A stretch of DNA of 43,699 nucleotides from Intoshia linei. Its lineage: Eukaryota > Orthonectida > Rhopaluridae. This document shows positions 30,146 through 43,699 of this stretch, one piece after another. The stretch spans positions 1 through 43,699 of the forward strand of contig LWCA01000179.1 in the NCBI GenBank assembly GCA_001642005.1, written 5' to 3'. Every line of letters starts with the position of its first letter. Position 1 is the first letter of the stretch. The translations under genes were made by a program, and so were the position numbers. Under the pieces are notes generated by a model that worked only from the letters and a program-made list of their open reading frames with translations, did no database searches and had not been told where the DNA came from.

Positions 30146-31045
30146 ATGCTGTACTATTCGTTTTACCTCACATTGACGGTTATAACTACGATAAATGCGA
30201 TAGGAGCAATATTGCTTTTTGTGGGTGTTTATCTTTGTAATGGTAAAAGATCACTTTTGTACTATGGTACAATCCATCTCCTGGTACTGTGTTCTGAAAT
30301 TGTTCGATTGTATCACTATTTTCACATAATATTGAATGATACGACTGACGCAGCAAGAGTCTTCTCTGGTTGTATGGTTGGACCATGTTTGCTTACTGCC
30401 GTGTTAGTACATTCCTATGGACTCTGTAAAATTATATCGAGCAAATATAGAATCAGAAGAGTTTATTCAAGTTTTGTACCTCTCATAGTTTTTGTGGCAA
30501 ATGTATTGAATATGTTTATTTTCATCATTATTTATAATTACGCTAATGTCACAACCAGTTTCAAAAACAAAATTATGGTCATGTGCGCTGTGACTCAAAT
30601 CATTATTGCTACATTGGCATCATTGCCATATTTTTTCATGTTGAAGCTTTTTAGAATTAGAATGATGACTACGACTGAAATCCTCGATAGCAAATATTTA
30701 TCCGATTCATGTAGTTATGCGTCAACTGGAACAAACAAGCTGACTAGACATGCGTCTTTGTTGGATGGCTTTAAACTAGAAATTGACAATAAAAGCAAAC
30801 TTCCTTTCTTTATCAAATCGACACTTTGCCAAGTTGCTTTTATATTTATATTCATCTTGTTTAAGATTTATATGGTTTCATTTTATGCATATTCTATTTA
30901 TACAGAAACTTGGAATCCTTACAGTCTTTATATTATGCGTATTGTTAAACATTTCTCTGAAGCAGCAATTAGTTCAAATTTGCTTTCTTATTCTTTAAAT
31001 AACATCTTTACAAAAATCAAGAAAAACAGAAAATCAAAGTTATAG
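30146..31045 (+). CDS. Intronless seven-helix membrane protein, GPCR-like
   Basis: One open frame of 900 nt, 299 aa, starting MLYYSFYLTLTVITTINAIG. Seven hydrophobic segments lie at about 8-31, 36-60, 73-95, 108-132, 142-168, 217-247 and 258-285. The loop between helices 5 and 6 is about 48 residues (charged, Ser/Thr-rich) and the C-tail is short and basic (KKNRKSKL), the usual layout of a rhodopsin-like receptor. Classical E/DRY and NPxxY motifs are not clear; ICSEIVRLYHY-like and SSNLLSYSL sequences occupy helix 2 and helix 7. It could be a divergent chemosensory or peptide receptor, or a non-GPCR seven-helix protein. It is the only single-exon gene of this length in the window. An in-frame extension to 30113 has no ATG. 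Confidence 0.8.
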   Translation: MLYYSFYLTLTVITTINAIGAILLFVGVYLCNGKRSLLYYGTIHLLVLCSEIVRLYHYFHIILNDTTDAARVFSGCMVGPCLLTAVLVHSYGLCKIISSKYRIRRVYSSFVPLIVFVANVLNMFIFIIIYNYANVTTSFKNKIMVMCAVTQIIIATLASLPYFFMLKLFRIRMMTTTEILDSKYLSDSCSYASTGTNKLTRHASLLDGFKLEIDNKSKLPFFIKSTLCQVAFIFIFILFKIYMVSFYAYSIYTETWNPYSLYIMRIVKHFSEAAISSNLLSYSLNNIFTKIKKNRKSKL

Positions 31046-32019
31046 AAATACTTTTATCTTACATCAAATTTTATTGTTATATAATCATTAATACATGTCA
31101 TATATATAGAATGTTTCAATAAACCTTATTTATCAAGTACTTATAATTATTATTGTTTCAAATTTTAACGTACATACCGACAAATATTCAATTTAAATAA
31201 TTGTCCTTTCTAAAATAACCACCCTTTGATGAACATTTAGTTTATTTCAAAAATTCTTCTAGTAGTTGAAAACTGGACAAGTCTAAACAATAATGTACCT
31301 TTTGTATTTCAATAATATATACTTAACGTTAACATATTCCTATTGGCACCAGAGTTGGCAGATTTTATTTATTTAAAATTTGAAATTGTTGAATTTTCAT
31401 GATGTACCAGGGAGATTATATGTATTTTTAAAAAAAAATAAGGATCCGATGACTAACTCTGTGAATTGCGCATCAAACTTCATTGAAGTTTAAAAAATAT
31501 AACTAAATTTTACAGTAAAATGATTTTTATTCAAACATTTTCTGGCACCACAGATTAAGAATCCATATTCTAGTAGTTGAAAACCGGACAGGTTTAAACA
31601 ATAGTTTTTAGTAATTGACAAGTCAAAATAAAATTAAATACGTATAATTCTAGTAAACTATTTTCTACACACTACATGTCTAATGGACATAATAGTCTTA
31701 TAATAATATATTTTCATGATAGATACATTACATGTAAGACATGATGCCAATGCATCGTGCCATGTACCAACGAAAAATTAAAAACGAATAACTTATCAAC
31801 AGTTGACTGTAAATAAACTTTTTTCAATTTCTTTAAAAATATAAAATCTAGACAAGAATATGCGAAAACAAGTAAAAAACGATGAAAAATATATGAAAAG
31901 TTTGGGTTTCGACGTAAACACAAATAGTCAAATAATTTACACGTTATATTCGTCAATAATGTGTTTTGCACCAATTAGTAAATTTTAATTATTGCACCTT
32001 TCAAATTTTAAAATTTTAG
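31046..32019. other. Intergenic region with a short direct repeat
   Basis: Contains two copies of a roughly 38-bp sequence beginning TTCTAGTAGTTGAAAAC at about 31257 and 31571, 314 bp apart. A possible first exon of the downstream small gene (MMPMHRA, 31742-31764) lies here but is unproven. Minus-strand open frames are AT-biased and unsupported. Confidence 0.45.
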
Positions 32020-32317
32020 TGGTGTTTAGCAAAATATACATTGATGTATCAACATTTCAAATAATTCCATTTTGTATCCTTTCAACGGTGGCTACGTATA
32101 TCTTGATAAAGTCATACAAAAATTTTAAACATAAATTGAAACACGAGTTTTTATTCATTTTTTAATATATTTATTTAAAATTAGTATGCTGACCAATAAA
32201 TCAAATGAATTAGAGAGTTATGCTATGGAATACATTTTAAAGGGTGTCAAGGCTCAACTTTCTAAAGTTGATTTACAGGAAAGGTTTATTGATGTTTTTA
32301 AAAGGAAATTTTTTTGA
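32020..32317 (+). CDS. Probable small single-pass membrane protein (5' end missing)
   Basis: Two exons, 32020-32146 and 32185-32317, join across a 38-nt GT-AG intron in matching phase. The first gives VFSKIYIDVSTFQIIPFCIL, then STVATYILIKSYKNFKHKLK, one hydrophobic helix followed by basic residues. The second gives MLTNKSNELESYAMEYILKG and ends LQERFIDVFKRKFF. The total is at least 84 residues. Size and layout resemble small mitochondrial inner-membrane proteins, but no family was recognised. The first exon was not firmly located; an ATG at 31742 with a donor after GCCAT could join to 32030 in phase. Confidence 0.45.
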
Positions 32318-34859
32318 AGGCACTTTGTTTTTTTTAAATTTTAAAATGTAATTCAATTTGAATGTCTTGCCGTGTTCTAATTACAAAACAAACCACGATA
32401 CAATAAACTTGTATTATTACACCACATGTCGTTAAAGTGGTCCATGTGGACCCCAGGATCCCTGAAACTATTATAGATTATGGGGTCCACGAAATTAAAA
32501 ATGTAAAAAGTTAATTTGTATTTTTTGGAATCCTAAAACCCTAAAATGACTGTCAAAGAGTATTTCCGTGGAATTAATCTTTATCAAAAAAGGATATTAC
32601 TATTTTTAATATGAACCATTATTTTACAATTTATTGTATTTCAAACCCTTACTTGTGTAAATAAAATATTGCTAAAAATGTGTAGCCAATTATTTATAGA
32701 GTTTGTTTTGTACTTTGTACAAACAGTTGATAGTTATGTGTAAAGTGCTAAAATATCACTTTTATTAATTTATAACATTTCCAATATGAAAATTGTCTCG
32801 TGGGTGTGGACTGTAAACCTTGTAAAAAAAATTAACAATACATGATTTAGCTCATTTTTAAAATTATGTTGTAATTGTGACTTGAATATCTAATAATTAA
32901 ATTCTAATGCATTGTTCGACCAAGTGGGTCACCATTATGAGAGTATCTCAAACTGTGACCCGAAATTTGGAAATTTACTTGGATAATTTTTATGATCGAT
33001 TTAATTATGTATGTGTGTAATTACAATTCAAATTAGATTATAATTTAAATTTATGTAAAATTCATTGACATACATATCCAAATTTAGTATAAAGTAATTA
33101 AATTTTACATTTCAGTATTTTCATAATTTAAATAGTAAATGAGTTTTTTCAACTTGAAGATTGAACTTTGTGACATTGATCTTTTTTAAAATTGTAGAAT
33201 TCATTTTATTTAATAATGGGTAATTTCTGGTTTCATCTGTGAAGATATAAATGTTTTAAATTGGAATTTATGATTTTAAAGTGTATATCAGAATTTATAT
33301 TTAAAAAATTATATCTAAGGATAATTGAGGTTTTTGACTTTGAAGGAGTCAATTTGTGATCAAACTTCGATGTCGAAAAACTTTTAGAAATTTGTGTTTT
33401 TAAAACTCTACACCTGATACTTTCTTAAATAAACTGGAACATACATACATTTTGGAACTAAATGACTTTATACAATTTTAAATATAAATTTGTTAGTGGA
33501 CCACTATAGAATCCGCGGGTATCAAGTTTCCCACAGCTTTTTAAATTCTTATAAAAAATTCGAACCAATTTTATTACATCAAAATTTATTTCAATTTGCC
33601 ATTTATATATTAATTTTATCAAATTAAACAATCAATGCAGATATTGAAACTTGCATTTTTGAAATCCAGTAAAACATGCATACTTTCAGATTATATTTTT
33701 GAATACAAATTTTAGAAGATATTGGTTATTAATAATAACTTATTAAAATACAGTTGTTTTTTTGACACTGAAGATGTCAATTTAAGAAATTGACCAGTGA
33801 TATGGATAAACTGGTAATAAGTGTATGTTGTATAAAAATTTAGGATTTTTTTCATTTTTAAAAAAAAGGTAATTTGGGGATTTAACCGTGAAGATGTAAG
33901 ATTTTGAAATTTTAATTTATTATAATATGGATCATTTTAAAATATTTATCAGATTTTGTATTTTTTATAATTCTACCACTCGTTTGGTCTTGAAAAAAAA
34001 GTAATAGGGGTTTTTGACTTTGAAGGAATTTCTAAAAATCGGATTAGAAAGTGGTATTTTTAAAACTACGCCTTTTACTTTTTTAAATAAACTGGAACAA
34101 ACAGACATTTTTAGCTAAAATTTCCACGCAACCGACATTTGGGAACCGCTATAATATATTAATATTTGGTTAAGCGGTTTTCAAAAATAACAAACTGTGT
34201 ACTAGGCGTTGTTAAAAATTGTCGTTTTATTATGGTAATTTAAATTTTATTCAATATCTTGAAAAAGGCTTTAAATTATATTTATTTTGATTTTTGAACG
34301 GGGAAATAATTAACGAAATTTTTTTTTACCTAATAAAATTTTTTTAAACAATAATTTCAATGTTCTAAAAATGTGTAAAAAGCGGATGATATACACTGCA
34401 ATTATGGCGATTGTTTGGCTATCCTTTATCTTGGTAATTATTTCGTTTTTGTACCCGTGGATTATACTTTTTAAAAAATAATTTTTGACCGCCAATCAAC
34501 TGAATTAACTTTACATTATGAGTTTAATTATAAAAAATTTAATCTACTTTTCATGATACTTAATTTATATTTATATATTATTCTAGACTTTTGAATTACA
34601 AAAATGCGACAGCTGAAAAGGAATCATTCAATTTTTCAATATTTTATGTCAATGCCTTATACTTTGTTGTCTTTGTATTTTTTGCGTTCTATGTTTTTTC
34701 AATGTTAACATCTCCGTAATGAATTTATACTTGTGAAAAATATGTATTATTTTTAGAATTGTGACTTTTGGACTATCTCAAATATGCTCTACGATGTTAA
34801 TTTATATTGTTACAAATAAAAGTTAACTTAAGATTTAGTTACACATAACATTTACATAT
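32318..34859. repeat. 2.5-kb gene-free repeat region
   Basis: No exon found. A hAT-like fragment (AGTGGTCCATGTGGACCCC) lies at 32435-32490. Direct repeats about 660 bp apart (33200-33480 and 33860-34130) share TTTTTGACTTTGAAGGA, a TTTTTAAAACT(A/C)C segment and TTAAATAAACTGGAACA. The block ends at a hAT-like terminus GGGAACCGCT (34141-34150). Subrepeats with TGAAGAT(A/G)TAA match the interior of the 27581 element. Confidence 0.6.
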
Positions 34860-40998
<6,139 letters not shown>

Positions 40999-41259
40999 TA
41001 TGTTGAATAAATATTAACGTAAAATTAATATAAAAACTTTCTGGTATAGGTTCGAAAATAAACTATAAATTCGTCGTTTCTATGGAATTTTTTCAACACA
41101 TAATCTATCAACATGACGACAAAATGATTTACTTGAGCAAAATTCATATTGATATCGTTTCCAAGGAAAAATTTGCAAGTGTAGTGAAATTTAAAATTCT
41201 TAACGAAATTCGCATCGCACTTGGGAACAAAACAATGCAGATTAATATTTATTGGAAAT
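40999..41259. promoter_or_regulatory. Intergenic region MDH2 3' / CHD4 5'
   Basis: 261 bp between two minus-strand genes. A TTTATT (AATAAA on the minus strand) at about 41246-41251 is a likely MDH2 polyadenylation signal just after its stop. The remainder would hold the CHD4 promoter. Open frames on both strands here overlap the MDH2 end and are not supported. Confidence 0.45.
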
Positions 41260-42636
41260 TTAATTTTTTTTTTCATTGGCAAAATCGATTCCCTTTTGAA
41301 TTTGCTTCTTGAGTTCTGGGATACATTTATTGAATAAATCAACTTCGTAATCATTCATATTTCCTAAGCCTAAATTTTGTTCGACGCCATTTTCCTAAAA
41401 ATATTGGATTAACTTTAAAAAAAAAGATTAATGTCAAATTTTGATAAACTATTGAATTACTCCAAGGACGAGGGGTGAAGAAAAGTAGGATAGTTCGGTT
41501 ACATTTGATGGAACATAAGCGCATTCGACTATTCCTTTTTCACCGCAGAGTGCAGAAATAACAGAATCCAAAAATCGCCATGCCGCATAGGCCATTGATA
41601 ACGTTGCGGAGCCCTAAAGATTAAACTATAAAATTATACATGAAATTGTACAGCTCCTTTCTTGGCTTCAACTATTTCTGTTCCAGCATTTTGTATTCTT
41701 TCTGTTAATCTAATCTGTTCGTTCTAAAAAAATTCAAATTCGAAATGTTTGAAAAATATAAATTACCCTTGGAAATTTCAAAGTTGGAATACTCTGAGAA
41801 ATTAATGGAATAATTGTATTTCCTGAATGACCTCCTACTACAGGACAATTAAGTTCTGTAACCTTCATTTGCTAAATGTTATATTTATAAAACTAATTAA
41901 CTACTTTAATTATGTAAATTGAAACTGACAAAAGATTTAAATATTCAATAATAACCTTGGCGTCTGCCAAAAATCGATGAGCCCTAACAACATCTAAATA
42001 AGTTACACCCATAATCCTTCTAGCGTCATATACATTGTGCTGCTTAAATACTTCACATGCAATGGGAACCATTGAGTTGACCTAAAGAAAATTGTAATTA
42101 TGTAAATTGTATAACAAAATTTACATACTGGATTGGATATAATGCAAAAAATTGCTTTCGGTGAATATTTTGCTACGGCAGTGCTCAATCCATACACAAT
42201 GTTGGCATTCGTTTTGAACAAATCATCTCTAGACATTCCTGGCTTTCTAGGTATACCAGCTGGCATAACAACTACATCGCTGTCTTTTAGAGCTTCAGCC
42301 AAATCTTCGTTTTTTTCGAAATGTCTAACGACCGCTGACGTGTTGATATGACTCAAATCTGCAGCCACTCCAGTAACATTAGCTATGTCGTACAAGGTCA
42401 ACTGACCTATTCTTTCCGATAATTTCAACAACATACTCAATGGTTGACCAATACCACCACTTGCACCCAATACTGTTACCTTTTTTTGCATCTAGATTTG
42501 AATATCAAGGACAAATAAATCAGTGTATTTTATAAGTTTATTTGGTTATACTTACTTTGTAATTATGAATACGAAGGAATCTAGACGAATTTATATTTAT
42601 ACTGTTTGTAATCAATTTGCCAACTCTGCAAAACAT
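41260..42636 (-). CDS. MDH2: Mitochondrial malate dehydrogenase
   Basis: NAD-dependent interconversion of malate and oxaloacetate in the mitochondrial matrix. Exons (minus): 42636-42556, 42491-42129, 42081-41956, 41871-41767, 41723-41652, 41613-41461 and 41394-41260. Total 1,035 nt, 344 aa; the human protein is 338. Exon 1 encodes a 27-residue basic presequence ([16 protein letters not shown]), which sets it apart from cytosolic MDH. The NAD site is [10 protein letters not shown] (34-43). Substrate-binding arginines lie in [10 protein letters not shown] (108-117). The Asp-Arg pair is in LDVVRAHRF (Asp178, Arg181), and the catalytic His205 is in VVGGHSGN. The C-terminus ends in a short Lys run encoded by ten A residues. 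Introns are 38-84 nt. The enzyme appears complete and active. Confidence 0.98.
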
Positions 42637-43354
42637 CGATGTCAATGTATGGTAATAATAAAGTTGGTAGTTTAGAGATTATAATGACTCAGAGTTGAGA
42701 GATATAAAGTTAAATTCTTCATTTAAAAACGATTATTTTAAAATTTATGTTTTCGGTGTATACAATATAGTATACTCAGTCAGAAGCCATGTCAAACTCA
42801 AATACGTGGCAAGCCGCATTAATTTGAAATTTTTTAATTAAAATTAAAACCTACATAATTTTTTTAATAAATGTATGGTCTTAGGCTATCAAAAGATTTT
42901 TTAGAAATAATCCTATATTTTGTTAATAACTTAGTCCCACACCAAAAAAATGCAAGGATGATGAATACATCATCTATTTCGTCTCAATGACTGGTCAACA
43001 ATACCAATATTATTTTTCAGTCACGTTTAGATTTTCAAAGCCATCTTAAACACAATTAAAAACGCCAAATATGTATTATATGCAGCAAAATACATATAAA
43101 CATTGATTAATGTCATAATATACATTGAAACCTCTTTATAAACAAATTATCATGTTTTTAAAAATATATCAATCCTATATAATTTGTTTATTACTAATTA
43201 CCATTTTTAACAAACAAGTTACATTTTCACATGTCAACAGTTTACGTTCTATGAAATTTTTATGACACTTATCACGCTTTTTTGATATTCCAAAAAAAAA
43301 ACTTGTTAAATTTTCAAAATCTGTTCTAACTTATATAATATGCTAAATTATGTT
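42637..43354. other. Region upstream of MDH2
   Basis: 0.7 kb of AT-rich DNA. The MDH2 promoter must begin near 42637. No exon or clear repeat terminus was found. Confidence 0.4.
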
Positions 43355-43699
43355 TTAATATATTATCAACCAATATTTCGATTAAAACCAAAAATTGAAA
43401 ATGTAAATATTGATATTACAATTTAAAAAAAATGTGCATTGTACGTCTACACATTTCCAATAAAGACATATGGGTAAAAATCTAGTAATTCATTCCTTCG
43501 GAATTTTTTTGATTGCTACGCAATTTTTAAATTTCAATTTTCATTTTCAAAACATTTTTATTAAAACATTCAAAATTAAATAAGAAACTAAACAACGAAA
43601 ATAAAAAAACTTTGTTAATATCATTTTTATATTACAATCTTTTGAAATAATGGTAAAATTCGACTGAAATGTTTATAAAGTGAAGATTCAGTTAATTAT
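43355..43699 (+). mobile_element. Partial second copy of the 27581 element, cut by the window end
   Basis: The stretches CGATTAAAACCAAAAATTGA, ATTGTACGTCTACA and TTTATATTACAATC, and the final TTTATAAAGTGAAGATTCA, align in the same order and orientation with 28466-28580 and 28868-28950. The middle (43475-43610) is diverged or replaced. It proves the 27581 element is a dispersed repeat. Confidence 0.75.

Overview
This window is nuclear DNA from an animal with a compact, very AT-rich genome. Every recognisable gene is metazoan-type, is split by GT-AG introns, and has an animal ortholog. Introns that lack transposons are mostly 33-70 nt. The species cannot be named from sequence alone. The short introns, roughly one gene per 3-4 kb and the full animal gene set would suit a small-genome invertebrate such as an orthonectid, but that is a guess. 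No tRNA, rRNA, CRISPR or bacterial-type features were seen. All exon structures were read by hand from splice signals, codon phase and remembered family conservation. For each of the nine named genes the joined exons give an open frame whose length is a multiple of three.

Layout. 1-2540: a partial plus-strand exon and an orphan minus-strand exon in repeat-rich DNA. 2544-5081 (-): geranylgeranyltransferase I beta (PGGT1B). 6873-9764 (-): the Rab1 GAP TBC1D20. 10452-13598 (-): LSM6, 82 aa spread over 3.1 kb because transposons fill its introns. 13751-16432 (+): mitochondrial trifunctional protein alpha (HADHA). 16494-19382 (-): the ESCRT-III protein CHMP5, with a hAT transposon in its last intron. 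19596-24100 (+): SLC30A9 (ZnT9), 15 exons, with a decayed Tc1 copy in one intron. 24357-25414 (-): the ER calcium channel/insertase protein TMCO1. 25988-27370 (+): an unrecognised 211-aa lysine-rich protein. 27581-29456: a 1.9-kb element with long inverted repeats. 30146-31045 (+): an intronless seven-helix receptor-like protein. 32020-32317 (+): a probable small membrane protein. 33.1-34.15 kb: repeat DNA. 34860-40998 (-): the chromatin remodeller Mi-2/CHD4. 41260-42636 (-): mitochondrial malate dehydrogenase (MDH2). 43355-43699: a second copy of the long-inverted-repeat element running off the window.

Genes lie close together. HADHA and CHMP5 converge with 61 bp between stop codons. LSM6/HADHA, CHMP5/SLC30A9 and TMCO1/the 211-aa gene are divergent pairs sharing 150-570 bp. 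The genes are housekeeping (prenylation, Rab control, RNA decay, fatty-acid oxidation, ESCRT, zinc/mitochondria, ER calcium, chromatin, TCA cycle) and do not form one pathway. The most distinctive signal is the contrast between 33-40-nt introns and transposon-inflated ones. hAT elements with perfect 8-bp target duplications sit inside LSM6 introns, and a larger relative sits in CHMP5. I found no new multi-gene system. The best new material is the transposon families, the unknown 211-aa gene and the orphan receptor.
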